Positions 8,965 through 18,218 of a stretch of 64,000 nt of DNA are shown piece by piece. Positions within the stretch are counted from its first letter, which is position 1. Every line of letters begins with the position of its first letter. The notes beneath the pieces were generated by a model. It ran no database searches and was not told where the DNA came from. It saw nothing but the letters and a program-made list of their open reading frames with translations. Source of the DNA: Mangrovimonas sp. YM274 (GTDB lineage Bacteria; Bacteroidota; Bacteroidia; Flavobacteriales; Flavobacteriaceae); NCBI RefSeq assembly GCF_030908385.1, contig NZ_CP133091.1, forward strand, positions 3,467,501 to 3,531,500, in the 5' to 3' direction. A program made the position numbers and the translations under genes.

Positions 8965-11118
8965 TTAGTAGAAATTAGCTCTGTTATCTTCGATATCTGC
9001 GGCATCTTTAAGTGCGTTGTAAGCCTTAGTCTGCACAGTGTTTACTCTAGATGTTGTCAATCTATTGGCAATTGGCTGGTAATTATCCAAACCAGAAGCT
9101 GGAGTCACTTTAGTTACTTCAACCATATACACTCCTTTATTACCATTGATCAATTTAGAAGTTTCACCTTCTTTCAATCCAAAGGCTACACCTATTACCT
9201 TAGGTTCCAAACCAGCTCCAGATAAGGTTGGGTTTTTCATATTTACGGCAGAAGCAGAACGCGTTGGCACTCCTTGGTTTTTAGCTACATCGGCAACTGT
9301 TGACGCTGAAATTTTCTCACGAATCAACTTCGCTTTCTTTTCGTTTCTGATTTCTGTAATAGCAGTAGCAGAAGCATTCTCTGGAGACATTAATCCTTCT
9401 GGAGTTACTTTTACCAATTCCACTACAGCGTAACCACCACCTGGCACAGAGAAACGCTTATAATCGCCTACTTTGGTTTCTGCATCAAATGCCCAACGAA
9501 CCATAGCTCTTTGGCTTCCCAATCCTGGTATGTTTTCATCCAATACTTTTACGCTTACAGGTTTTACGGTATAGTTGTTTTCTTTAGCCACTTCTTGGAA
9601 ATCTCCTTTTTGAATAGCTACTTCAAATCGTGAAGCTGAATTGAACACCTCGTCAATAGTCGCTTCTGAAGGCTCAATTTTCTGAGCAATGGTTGCCACC
9701 TTTACTGCTCTAGACTTGTTCTTTTGATCCAAGATCTCAATGATATGGTATCCAAAAGAAGTTTTCACAACATCAATATCACCAATATTGTTCTCAAAAG
9801 AGAAGGCCTTAAATTCTGGAGCAAAAGATTGGTTATAACCAAACTCAATAACTCCTTCTTTTTCATTACTTACTTTATCTGATGACAGTTCCAACAAATC
9901 AACAAACTTGCTTTGCTTTGTCTTAATCAAATTCAAGATGCTATCGGCAGTAACTTCAGCTTCCTCTTCAGTATCAGTTACAGAAGGATCTACTCTAGTA
10001 GCCCCAATAAAAGGCACCAAGATGTGTCTTACTTTTACAGAGTCTGGCAATTGTGTTTCTGCCACAACTTTAGTTAACTTAAAGTATCCGTTATCTTTGT
10101 AAGGACCATAAAACTCTCCAACTGGCAAGTTATAAATACTATCTGCCGCTACAGTAGGCAAAGCAGACTTAAACACAAAACTATCGTTGTATTTAATATC
10201 AGAATTTGCATTTACAAAATCCTCAATGTTTTTGGTATTTCTAAATCCGTATACAGTTTCGTTGGCTTTAGTTACTTTATTGAACTCCTCACGATCATCC
10301 AACAATTTAACCAAGTTAGCTTTGATAGCTTCCTCATCTTCTACAGAGGCCACTTCTTCAAACTGAACAAAAGCAATATCCCTGCTCTCTTCAACTTCGT
10401 ACTTACCTTTATTCTCACCGATGTATTTTGAAATATCCGCTTTGGTTACTTCTACCAAGCTATCAGCAATAGAGGTATAAGGAACACTTACGTATTTTAA
10501 ATCAACCGTCTCATTTTCCAACATATAATCAGTTTCAGCTTCAGCTAAAGTACTTGCTACACCAGCTTTGATCATGTTGAAGTAAACTTGCTCCTTCGCA
10601 CGCTCTGCAATAGACGCCTCATTGTTTACCCACTCGTTGTAGTTAATTTGGAAATTACCAAGTGGCGCACGGTTTGGAGTATTATTTTGGATAGCCTTTA
10701 AGTTTGCAATAAATTCGTTCAGCTTGTTTTCATCAAACATTCCCGCCTCATTGCTAAATTCTGGGTAAGACGAAAAGTTTTGCTTCAACAACTCTCTCAT
10801 TTGGTCTTTCTCTACAGACAATCCCAACTCATCAAACTGCGCTTGTAATACAGCTTTTCTTACTTCTTGCTCATACACTCTATTCATAGTTTGGGTAGAT
10901 GAAGCACCTGGCCCCTGCATTCTTTGAGCATTCTCAACCTTTTGCATGAAGTCCTCTCTATTGATATCGGTACCGTTTACGGTTGCTACCACATCTTGAG
11001 AACCATTTAAGGCGCCGCTATTTCTGAAAAGATCAGATAATACGAAAGAAAATAATGCTAATGCAATGATTAGAATTAAAAAGAGTGAACGTTGTCTAAT
11101 TTTACTTAAAACTGCCAT
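8965..11118 (-). CDS. ppiD: PpiD-type periplasmic peptidyl-prolyl isomerase/chaperone
   Basis: 717-residue inner-membrane-anchored folding factor for exported proteins. A single N-terminal helix (about residues 10-30, RSLFLILIIALALFSFV) anchors a SurA_N/PpiD_N domain. A parvulin domain follows (about 345-450, beginning VKVRHILVPF, with the typical FGYHIIEI end), then a C-terminal region resembling a second, weaker parvulin-like domain. Length and architecture match flavobacterial PpiD/SurA-like proteins. It is the last gene of a minus-strand envelope cluster, separated from the CNNM gene by 193 bases, which may hold its own promoter. Isomerase activity is not certain because the family often acts as a chaperone. 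Confidence 0.9.
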   Translation of the reverse strand: MAVLSKIRQRSLFLILIIALALFSFVLSDLFRNSGALNGSQDVVATVNGTDINREDFMQKVENAQRMQGPGASSTQTMNRVYEQEVRKAVLQAQFDELGLSVEKDQMRELLKQNFSSYPEFSNEAGMFDENKLNEFIANLKAIQNNTPNRAPLGNFQINYNEWVNNEASIAERAKEQVYFNMIKAGVASTLAEAETDYMLENETVDLKYVSVPYTSIADSLVEVTKADISKYIGENKGKYEVEESRDIAFVQFEEVASVEDEEAIKANLVKLLDDREEFNKVTKANETVYGFRNTKNIEDFVNANSDIKYNDSFVFKSALPTVAADSIYNLPVGEFYGPYKDNGYFKLTKVVAETQLPDSVKVRHILVPFIGATRVDPSVTDTEEEAEVTADSILNLIKTKQSKFVDLLELSSDKVSNEKEGVIEFGYNQSFAPEFKAFSFENNIGDIDVVKTSFGYHIIEILDQKNKSRAVKVATIAQKIEPSEATIDEVFNSASRFEVAIQKGDFQEVAKENNYTVKPVSVKVLDENIPGLGSQRAMVRWAFDAETKVGDYKRFSVPGGGYAVVELVKVTPEGLMSPENASATAITEIRNEKKAKLIREKISASTVADVAKNQGVPTRSASAVNMKNPTLSGAGLEPKVIGVAFGLKEGETSKLINGNKGVYMVEVTKVTPASGLDNYQPIANRLTTSRVNTVQTKAYNALKDAADIEDNRANFY

Positions 11119-11311
11119 TTTATTGTATACGTTAAAAAATATAAGTCCGCGAAAATAACGTTTTATATGAAATAATAAAAGATATATTAGGTTTTATTGT
11201 ATATTTTAAATATAGAAGAAACCCCTTATAAAACCTAGCAAAAGCATCTCTCAAAGCCTTTTCAGAAAACTTAAAATCAAGTCTTTACAAATACAAAGAA
11301 AAAACAGTAAA

Positions 11312-12601
11312 CTATTCTTCCTCAAGAACCTTCAGTGAAACTACATCAATTTTTGTGGAAGACACTTCTAAAATGGTAAACAAGTAATTTTCTATCATTA
11401 CCTGATCGTTTGGCTGTGGAATCTCTTCTGTTTCATCTACAATCAAACCTCCCAAGGTTTCGTAATTCTCCCCTTCTGGTAGATCAAGCTTATAGGCTTC
11501 ATTGATGTAGTCTACCTCCAAGCGCGCCGAGAATTTATAATTTTTGTCATCTATCTTCTCCTCAATCAACGCCACAGTATCATGCTCATCTTCGATTTCC
11601 CCAAACAGTTCCTCCACAATATCTTCAACAGTCATAATGCCGGCAGTCCCCCCATATTCATCAATTACCACGGCAATACTCTTTCGTTTTTTGGTAAGAA
11701 TATTTAAGACGTCCTTTACCAACATGGTTTCGGGAACAAATTCCACAGGAAGAATTATGGATTTTATAGAACTTGGCTTTTTAAACAATTCAAACGAATG
11801 GACATAGCCCAGAATATCGTCGACAGAGTCCTTATAGACCAGAATTTTAGACAGCCCAGAAGCCGTAAACAAAGCATTAATATTCTTAATCGTGTCATTA
11901 ACTTCAACCGCAATCATTTCGGTTCTGGGCACCATGGCCTCGCGAGCCTTAACTTCAGAAAATTCCAAAGCTTTCTGAAAAATTTGAATCTCACTATCCA
12001 CCTCATCATGCTCTTCTACAGATTCCATTTGCTCACTAATATAATTCCCCAATTCCACCTTGGTCATAGCCAATTGCACTTCGTCTCCATCGGTTTTGAA
12101 GAACCGACGTAATACGCTGTCCGAAATCCAAATTACAAAAGAAGAAATGAACCAAAATAACAAATAAAACAAGTATGCCGGGAAGGCAAAAATTTTTAAA
12201 AAGGAATTGGCATAAATCTGGAAAAATACCTTTGGCAAGAATTCGGCTGTAATCAAAATTACAATGGTAGAAATAACCGTTTGAGACAGCAGGCTCAAAT
12301 CGGTAAGCAAATAATTCAGAAAGCCATAATTAGTGGGCAACATGGACTGAAACCAATCTACCAGAACATCTCCCATAACAAAACCATAAATAACCAAAGC
12401 TATATTGTTACCTATAAGCATGGTCGCAATATATTTGGAAGGTTTCTCGGTAAGTCGTTTCAATATTTTTGCCAAGAAATCATCCTGCTTCTTTTCAATC
12501 TCGATATGGATTTTATTGGCAGAAACGTAGGCAATTTCCATCCCGGAAAAAAACGCCGAAAGCAATAGGGAAACTATAATTATAACAACGCTAATGTCCA
12601 T
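11312..12601 (-). CDS. CNNM/CorC-family transporter-associated protein (HlyC/CorC type)
   Basis: 429-residue inner-membrane protein with the order DUF21/CNNM membrane domain (residues 1-190, with the family FFSGMEIAYVSA start), a pair of CBS domains (about 205-330) and a C-terminal CorC_HlyC domain (about 345-425). Proteins of this kind take part in magnesium or cobalt efflux; the flavobacterial gliding protein GldE has the same architecture. Nothing in the context, which is LptC and a TPR protein rather than gld genes, supports calling it GldE. It starts 6 bases after a small membrane-protein gene, so the two are likely co-translated. Confidence 0.88.
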   Translation of the reverse strand: MDISVVIIIVSLLLSAFFSGMEIAYVSANKIHIEIEKKQDDFLAKILKRLTEKPSKYIATMLIGNNIALVIYGFVMGDVLVDWFQSMLPTNYGFLNYLLTDLSLLSQTVISTIVILITAEFLPKVFFQIYANSFLKIFAFPAYLFYLLFWFISSFVIWISDSVLRRFFKTDGDEVQLAMTKVELGNYISEQMESVEEHDEVDSEIQIFQKALEFSEVKAREAMVPRTEMIAVEVNDTIKNINALFTASGLSKILVYKDSVDDILGYVHSFELFKKPSSIKSIILPVEFVPETMLVKDVLNILTKKRKSIAVVIDEYGGTAGIMTVEDIVEELFGEIEDEHDTVALIEEKIDDKNYKFSARLEVDYINEAYKLDLPEGENYETLGGLIVDETEEIPQPNDQVMIENYLFTILEVSSTKIDVVSLKVLEEE

Positions 12602-12607
12602 AGGGCA

Positions 12608-12796
12608 TTACTTGTTTCTATCTTCAAACTTTTTCCTAAAACGACTTCTAAAGAAAAACATAAAAACTGCCAGACCTGCCAACAGCAAAGAGGTATAGGC
12701 TCCATTTCGGTTGGTTTCCCATTTTGAAATGCCATCGTAGGCAAACAATACAGCAAACACAATATATGCGTATTGAAAAATCTTCATTAATTTCAT
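12608..12796 (-). CDS. Small two-helix membrane protein
   Basis: 62-residue protein with two hydrophobic segments (about residues 9-21 and 33-50) and a basic C-terminus (RSRFRKKFEDRNK). It lies between lptC and the CNNM gene, 6 bases before the latter. No function is recognised. Its position and clean membrane topology support a real gene rather than a shadow; the overlapping minus-strand frame at 12580-12762 is the less plausible one. Confidence 0.7.
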   Translation of the reverse strand: MKLMKIFQYAYIVFAVLFAYDGISKWETNRNGAYTSLLLAGLAVFMFFFRSRFRKKFEDRNK

Positions 12797-12819
12797 GGAT
12801 CTTGGTATTAATTACCTCA

Positions 12820-12827
12820 CAAAGATA
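12820..12827 (-). promoter_or_regulatory. Possible -7 box for the small membrane protein/CNNM pair
   Basis: On the minus strand this reads TATCTTTG, an exact TAnnTTTG match, 23 bases before the ATG of the 62-residue protein. No clear -33 TTTG is seen, so this may be a weak internal promoter within the coaX-lptC operon. Confidence 0.35.
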
Positions 12828-12849
12828 GCTAATTATTTAAGTGTAGAAT

Positions 12850-13437
12850 TTAGTTTGACGGGGATTCTTCCGTCTCATCAAGATATAACACACCGCTCAT
12901 TTCGGTGATTTCAAAGTTTTCGAAATTGGAATCGGAATCCAGCCCACTTCCTTTGGTGACCTCTGATCCTGAACGCAAGGTAAACTTACCATTAGTGAAC
13001 AACCATTCGTTTTTTTGATCGTAATACAACTGGTCAGCATACAGGGTATCCTTGGAATAGGTAGACAATACCACATTACCTTGAAGATCGATCAGGTCTG
13101 TTTCGTTATAAACAATGGCATAATCTGAGACAATGACATTCTTGTTATAATCATCATCGTATACGGTAAGATAAATGCCTTCAGGGAATTCTGTAAAAGA
13201 AAACTTTCGGTTGGAATAGTCCCACATTTTAGGACTAATTAAATTAGCTTTCATTTTGGCAGTATCACTCAATTTTTCGGTATACTTCAAATTGATGTGC
13301 TCTGCCTCTCCAATTGGTTTATTTTGGGAAATCCCAATTTTTTGAACTTCCTTTAAATTGTTTTGACACGAAAAAAACAAGGTCACAGCAAATGCTGTGA
13401 CCAGTTTTATAGTATTATATAAATGTTTCTGTTTCAT
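12850..13437 (-). CDS. lptC: LPS export component LptC (lipoprotein form)
   Basis: 195-residue periplasmic protein that would pass lipopolysaccharide from the LptBFG extractor to the LptA bridge. The N-terminus has a signal ending in a lipobox-like FFSC, with Cys near residue 24, so it is probably membrane-attached by lipid rather than by the transmembrane helix of E. coli LptC. The rest is a beta-rich LptC/OstA-like region with repeats such as LIDLQGNVVLST and LYADQLYYDQKNEWLFTNG. It follows the TPR gene with no gap. Family assignment is good; the lipid anchor is predicted from sequence only. Confidence 0.85.
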   Translation of the reverse strand: MKQKHLYNTIKLVTAFAVTLFFSCQNNLKEVQKIGISQNKPIGEAEHINLKYTEKLSDTAKMKANLISPKMWDYSNRKFSFTEFPEGIYLTVYDDDYNKNVIVSDYAIVYNETDLIDLQGNVVLSTYSKDTLYADQLYYDQKNEWLFTNGKFTLRSGSEVTKGSGLDSDSNFENFEITEMSGVLYLDETEESPSN

Positions 13438-14820
13438 TTACAAACTTGGCACCACTACGCTACCATTGATCCAACAACCAATTTTAATAGTTTGCCCAGA
13501 GTTACCTTCGGTAAAAATATCTCCTTTACTTGGAGCATTCCCTTCATAACTAGCAGCTGTTTGATTAGCAACCTTTGTTAAAGTAGCATCAACTTTACCG
13601 GCTTTTCTAGCCTCCTGAGCCGCATACCAGAATACTGCACGCTTATTGAATTGATTATCTCCACAATCGTTAGCGCTAGCAGCATACATAGCAGCAATGT
13701 TCAAGTGAGGTCTTCCGTTTGACGGGTTCAACTTTAAAGACTCTCTAAAGTAGCTTCTAGCTTCGCTATAACGACCTTTTTTCTTCAAGATACCACCAAT
13801 TCTTTCAGCCAATCTTCCTTTTTTGTACTTATCGGTTTCCAAATCGAAAGCTTGCTTTAAGTAGTTTACAGCCTCACTATCTTTATTTTGTTTAAACAAA
13901 ATAGTTGCTACGAAATACTTTGTATCTGCCGATGGTGCTGTAGCATCATACGCTTTTACCAAATCAATATAAAGTGGATCGTCTGTACACTCCTTGTTAT
14001 ACATTCTACTTACCGCTCTCTTCAACCAAACCGCATCGTTCTTATAGGTATCGAAATCTTTCTTGTACAATGGGATCAAGTTCTCACAATTTGCCAACTG
14101 TCCTAATTTACTATCGATACTTCCCCCAATTTTCTCGTAGTTTTCAAGGTAGCTCGTGAAGGATTTTTTATACCGTTGCTCTTTAGAAGTCAATGCTTGC
14201 CCTGCTTCTTCTTTTTCTACTAAAACATTTAGTTTCTCGGTATAGTTTTCTACTTCAGAACCAATCTTATCGGACACATCATCATACTTATCGAAAACAG
14301 ATTGCAATGGCAATTTGCCTTCATTATGCAAATCTACAGCGGTAGAAAAATACACGTACAATCCTTTTGGATGTTTAAAATTCTCTAAATCTTCCTTATA
14401 TGCTCTGTCAAACATATCGTAGATTTCCTGATTAGTTGTACCCAAGTCTTTTTTATGATCATACATCATTAACCCCTTGTCATTAAGTACTTCTCCTTTT
14501 TTGTACTTATTTGGGTAATTAGCCAACCCTTCATCTAACAACTTCATATAGTCCTTGATATAACCAACTTGCTCAGCTCCAGTAGAGTTGTCTATTTTAT
14601 GCTTCAATATTTTCTCGCCATAAGCATAAATAGCATAATTAAACTTAGGGCATTTAGTACGCACCTTCATCCACGGCTCATATGCCTCATCATATTTTTT
14701 GCTCTTTACATAGTCTGAAAAGATCGTTAGGTTAGTCATGCACTCCTCATCTTGTTGAGCGAAACCAATGTTAACACTCAAAAACAGGGCAACTAATACT
14801 AAAGTTATTCTCGTTTTCAT
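13438..14820 (-). CDS. Secreted TPR-repeat protein
   Basis: 460-residue protein with a signal peptide (NIGFAQQDEE) and helical repeats. The clearest tetratricopeptide units span about residues 300-390 (AVNYLKQAFDLE, KGRYSEARSYFRESLKLNPSNGR). Function is unknown; such proteins usually scaffold other envelope proteins. It sits between an outer-membrane barrel gene (22 bases upstream) and lptC (immediately downstream), which suggests a role in outer-membrane assembly. No catalytic motif is visible. Confidence 0.82.
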   Translation of the reverse strand: MKTRITLVLVALFLSVNIGFAQQDEECMTNLTIFSDYVKSKKYDEAYEPWMKVRTKCPKFNYAIYAYGEKILKHKIDNSTGAEQVGYIKDYMKLLDEGLANYPNKYKKGEVLNDKGLMMYDHKKDLGTTNQEIYDMFDRAYKEDLENFKHPKGLYVYFSTAVDLHNEGKLPLQSVFDKYDDVSDKIGSEVENYTEKLNVLVEKEEAGQALTSKEQRYKKSFTSYLENYEKIGGSIDSKLGQLANCENLIPLYKKDFDTYKNDAVWLKRAVSRMYNKECTDDPLYIDLVKAYDATAPSADTKYFVATILFKQNKDSEAVNYLKQAFDLETDKYKKGRLAERIGGILKKKGRYSEARSYFRESLKLNPSNGRPHLNIAAMYAASANDCGDNQFNKRAVFWYAAQEARKAGKVDATLTKVANQTAASYEGNAPSKGDIFTEGNSGQTIKIGCWINGSVVVPSL

Positions 14821-14842
14821 TGTTTAATTATTTACTGTAAAT

Positions 14843-16120
14843 TTAGTTATATTTTCTTTTTATGAACCATCTGTCGTTTAAAGACAAACTTATTAGGATA
14901 TTGGCGAAATTTTCTTGAATCAAATTTTGGTTTGTTGTCCCTCTTTTTCCGAACTCCAATCCTAGGTTTGCATTAGAAAAAACACCTCCCACAGGAAACC
15001 CTGCTCCAAAAGATATGCCAAACTCCGTTATATCCTCATTGCTAATCTCTAAACCCGTATGCTCAAAATGCATTCCTGCCCTGTAGGTGATTCGTTTCCA
15101 GTATTTTGAAAAAGAATCATATTCAGGAATAAAAAATCCACCAAATGAGAAATTAGATGCATTTACAAAGTTAGTATTATTACTGTCTAAAAACGGATTT
15201 GAGAAGGTACTTGTGTTTTGAGTTGTATACTCAGCACCTACAAACCACCTTCTAGGTTGCCCAATTCCTGCTCCAAAAGAAAGCCTTGAAGGCATGCTTA
15301 ACTTGGTTTCATCCAAACCTTGAGATTCCAAATCGGCTTCTAGGCTAGTACCGTCTCCCGTTAGAAAAGTCCTGGTATTCTTAGAGGTTAATTTACTTTC
15401 TGGAGCATATGTAAGAGTGGTTACCAACTCATACTTTTCTTTGATCATTGTTTTATAGGTCACCCCAAAATTAACAGAAGCACCACTAAGGTTGGAACGA
15501 TTTCTTTCTACCGTTGGGTATTGAATAAAATCTCCATTATCATAGAAATACTCCTCCACATTATTTTTAACATTCCCAAAATTATAGCTAAAATCAACAC
15601 CTACACTCAATTTAGGTGTAATGGCATAGCCTACTCCAAGATATGTCTTGTTCAAGCCTCCCTCTCCAGTATATTTGTTGGTTAGATCTCCATCTTCATT
15701 TTCAGACTGTATTTTGTAACCTACCGAAGTGTATGGCAACAATCCAAAACCAAAACCAAATTTCCCCATAGGAAAAGATAAGGCTAAGTAATCAAATGTG
15801 GTTGCGGTAGATCTGTCACTCCCACTATCACTTTTCAATTTCAGGCTCTGTTGGCTACCGGCAATAGCAAACTTTACCGGACGGCTTTCACCATTACTAA
15901 ATGACCTTAGATTTGGAGTGGCGTAACTTGCAGGGTTTCTTAAATTAACGTGGATACTATCTGTATAAATACTCAAGCCTCCCATACTTCTGTTTTCCAC
16001 AGTTCCCTTGAACTTTAAACTTCCAATTCCAAAAAAAGAATACGGAGAAACTGTACCTTGTTGTGCGTGTAACTGCAATGCAAAAGAAGCTATAAAAACT
16101 ACTACAAGTTTTTTTATCAT
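14843..16120 (-). CDS. Outer-membrane beta-barrel protein
   Basis: 425-residue protein with a signal peptide ending LQLHAQQ, followed by alternating hydrophobic/polar strands rich in Gly and aromatic residues. Repeated turn-strand patterns such as FGFGFGLLPYTSVGYKI and SVGVDFSYNFGNV are typical of FadL-like barrels. The N-terminal region (SPYSFFGIGSL, NRSMGGLSI, LRNPASYA) resembles the Bacteroidota relatives of that group. Transported substrate is unknown. The start codon directly abuts the coaX stop, so the genes are translationally linked. Confidence 0.8.
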   Translation of the reverse strand: MIKKLVVVFIASFALQLHAQQGTVSPYSFFGIGSLKFKGTVENRSMGGLSIYTDSIHVNLRNPASYATPNLRSFSNGESRPVKFAIAGSQQSLKLKSDSGSDRSTATTFDYLALSFPMGKFGFGFGLLPYTSVGYKIQSENEDGDLTNKYTGEGGLNKTYLGVGYAITPKLSVGVDFSYNFGNVKNNVEEYFYDNGDFIQYPTVERNRSNLSGASVNFGVTYKTMIKEKYELVTTLTYAPESKLTSKNTRTFLTGDGTSLEADLESQGLDETKLSMPSRLSFGAGIGQPRRWFVGAEYTTQNTSTFSNPFLDSNNTNFVNASNFSFGGFFIPEYDSFSKYWKRITYRAGMHFEHTGLEISNEDITEFGISFGAGFPVGGVFSNANLGLEFGKRGTTNQNLIQENFANILISLSLNDRWFIKRKYN

Positions 16121-16849
16121 TTAGTTCAAATTATATTCTAATATAAAGTTTAAACCTTCTAAAAGAAAATTAGAGTTGGCAAATATGCCATTTTTTAATT
16201 GTTTTGACAAGAAATCTGAGTCGCCACCTGTTAAAATAACTGTTAAATCTCTATATTCCTGACGATAATCCTCCACCACCCCATCGATTTCTTTCAGTAC
16301 ACCACCAACCACACCAGAGTGTATGGAGCTAATGGTAGAATCGCCGGTAAGCTGCCTTGGCATCTCTGTTTCAAGTAACGGCAAGTTGGCCGTTAAATTG
16401 TTCAGGGCCTTATAACGCATTCTTATTCCCGGCGAAATGGCCCCTCCTTTATAAACGTGCTCTGCATCGGTAAAATCATAAGTTATGCAAGTCCCCGCAT
16501 CAATAACCAATACATTTTGTTGGGGATAATTTTTAACCGCTGCACTTACCAAAGCTACCCGATCTACACCTAAAGTATGAGGCGTACTGTAAGCATTCAC
16601 AAAAGGAAGTTTGGTATCAGTATCTAAAACCAAGACTGGCAATTTGGACTGAATCAATTTCAGCATGCCATTGTCCAAATCGCCCACTGAAGAAAGAATG
16701 CATTTCTGGATACTTTCATAATTTTCAAAAAGCCCATGAAACTCGGCTTTAAAATGAGCAAGGTCAAAACTGCACTTAAAAATGATCTCCTCCTGCTGAA
16801 AAATAGCAAACTTCACGAAGGTGTTGCCAACGTCGACAATTAAATTCAT
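16121..16849 (-). CDS. coaX: Type III pantothenate kinase
   Basis: Phosphorylates pantothenate in the first step of coenzyme A synthesis, in the cytoplasm. The 242-residue protein shows the family motifs: DVGNTFVKFAIF (residues 6-17), GVDRVALVSAA, VIDAGTCITYDF (the catalytic Asp region) and GGAISPGIRMRYKAL. Length is normal. It heads the minus-strand cluster with the outer-membrane protein, TPR protein and lptC. There is a short AT-rich leader upstream, then the divergent tRNA-Phe region. Confidence 0.95.
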   Translation of the reverse strand: MNLIVDVGNTFVKFAIFQQEEIIFKCSFDLAHFKAEFHGLFENYESIQKCILSSVGDLDNGMLKLIQSKLPVLVLDTDTKLPFVNAYSTPHTLGVDRVALVSAAVKNYPQQNVLVIDAGTCITYDFTDAEHVYKGGAISPGIRMRYKALNNLTANLPLLETEMPRQLTGDSTISSIHSGVVGGVLKEIDGVVEDYRQEYRDLTVILTGGDSDFLSKQLKNGIFANSNFLLEGLNFILEYNLN

Positions 16850-16985
16850 AGCCTTAAAATTGGTAAAATTACAAAAGAAGCCTTTAACAGTTTAAAAAGT
16901 CAAAAAAAATTTCATTTATAAAGTCCTAGAATTTAAGCCCTAAAAGCGCCCAACTTAAAAGAATTAAAATTTTTCTAAAATTATC

Positions 16986-17016
16986 TTTGTGAATATCAAA
17001 ATTGCCCCTATATTTG
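16986..17016 (+). promoter_or_regulatory. Consensus Bacteroidota promoter for tRNA-Phe
   Basis: TTTG (16986-16989), a 19-base spacer, then TATATTTG (17009-17016). This is an exact TTTG-N19-TAnnTTTG promoter. The tRNA begins 20 bases after the -7 box. Confidence 0.85.
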
Positions 17017-17035
17017 CATCCGCAATTAAGCAACT

Positions 17036-17111
17036 GGTGCCTTAGCTCAGTTGGTAGAGCAAAGGACTGAAAATCCTTGTGTCCCTGGTTCGATTCCTGG
17101 AGGCACCACCA
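17036..17111 (+). tRNA. tRNA-Phe (anticodon GAA), CCA encoded
   Basis: Full cloverleaf. The acceptor stem is GGTGCCT / AGGCACC with discriminator A at 17108. The D-arm has AGCTCAGTTGGTAGAGC, the anticodon stem is AAGGA / TCCTT with loop CTGAAAA (anticodon GAA at 17069-17071), and the T-arm contains GGTTCGATTCC. The 3' CCA is encoded at 17109-17111. It is preceded by a consensus promoter and followed by a strong terminator, so it is a single-gene unit. Confidence 0.97.
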
Positions 17112-17113
17112 GC

Positions 17114-17150
17114 AAAAACCCGAACAACTTTGTTCGGGTTTTTTGGTTTT
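17114..17150 (+). terminator. Intrinsic terminator after tRNA-Phe
   Basis: 13-bp stem AAAAACCCGAACA (17114-17126) / TGTTCGGGTTTTT (17131-17143) with a 4-base loop ACTT, extended by a T-rich tail. Confidence 0.9.
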
Positions 17151-17223
17151 TAACGATTCCCTATTTCAACAAATGACCAAAGTAAGCACTCTCTTTTAAA
17201 AAATTCAATTTAAAACATTTTAC

Positions 17224-18216
17224 TTACTCCGTTTTTTTACCCTCCAATTTCTCCTGCTCCTTTTCAAGTTTCTTAAAATACCCCCTAAACAATACATTGT
17301 GCTTTAAAGCTTCCATATTTTCATTAAATTTCTCAGTGCCTTGTTTGATATTGTCCGCCGAAGCCTTTAAATCTTCAACCAATGTTGTATCATTTAAAAT
17401 ATAATTGAGCGTTCCTTGACTTGAACGAATATCATGAACAACGGCATCAATATTATTCACAACATTTTCCATATCACCACTTAAGTCTTCCATATTTTGA
17501 ACCACAGTTTTCAGTTTTGCGCCAGAGATGGTATCATTGAGCAATACCCCCAATACCGATTCATCATTTGTTTTGAGGCTTTCCACCAAACCATTCAATT
17601 TATCCATAGTAACCGAAACCCCTTGACTGGCCACTTTAAGATTTCCAATGGTTTGCTTTAATTCCTTGGCCATAATCGTATCGTTGAGCAACACCCCGAT
17701 TGTTCCCTTTCCATCCACAATTCTATTAGTTATCTTTAATAAATCCGAGGTCAGTATTGCTGCATTTTCATTGGTTGTACTGAGTGTACTCAAAATATCA
17801 TCAGCACTAATTTTACTGTAAGACTCTATAATATCCCCGTTCTCAATTACGGGCGCCATTCCTTGTCCGGGCACTATATTTACAACCATATTCCCTACTA
17901 GACCATCAGCTCCAATGGTTGCTATAGAATTCTTTCTGATGTGCTCTATTATTTTTTCATCAATAGCCATATCAACTCTTATCATGGAATCATTGACCAT
18001 ATACACCCTTTTCACCGTACCAATATCCAAACCCGAATAGCGTACATTATTTCCGTTTTTCAAACCGTTTACATTTCTAAAATGGGCACTTATGGAAAAC
18101 GTATTTTTAAACAACTCCTGTCTTTGCCCAATTAGATATACGGCCGCGACAAACAAAACAGACCCTACAATAACTAAAAGCCCTAACTGTATTTTTTTTG
18201 AATCCATTGCCTTCAT
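17224..18216 (-). CDS. mlaD: MlaD/MCE-family lipid transport protein
   Basis: 330-residue substrate-binding component of an Mla-type ABC system that moves phospholipids between membranes. An N-terminal helix (about residues 10-30) anchors one MCE domain (about 38-115, with VNGLKNGNNVRYSGLDIGTV). A long helical C-terminal region contains three similar units, each centred on an L-N-D-T motif at about residues 177-180, 226-229 and 274-277, repeating every 48-49 residues. The end is highly charged. It is the third gene of mlaE-mlaF-mlaD, 2 bases after the ATPase gene. Confidence 0.9.
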   Translation of the reverse strand: MKAMDSKKIQLGLLVIVGSVLFVAAVYLIGQRQELFKNTFSISAHFRNVNGLKNGNNVRYSGLDIGTVKRVYMVNDSMIRVDMAIDEKIIEHIRKNSIATIGADGLVGNMVVNIVPGQGMAPVIENGDIIESYSKISADDILSTLSTTNENAAILTSDLLKITNRIVDGKGTIGVLLNDTIMAKELKQTIGNLKVASQGVSVTMDKLNGLVESLKTNDESVLGVLLNDTISGAKLKTVVQNMEDLSGDMENVVNNIDAVVHDIRSSQGTLNYILNDTTLVEDLKASADNIKQGTEKFNENMEALKHNVLFRGYFKKLEKEQEKLEGKKTE

Positions 18217-18218
18217 GC

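Noticed and set aside
16300-17300. Attachment site or island at tRNA-Phe
   Set aside because: I looked for a repeated tRNA 3' end or integrase near the tRNA and saw none; the surrounding genes are core functions.
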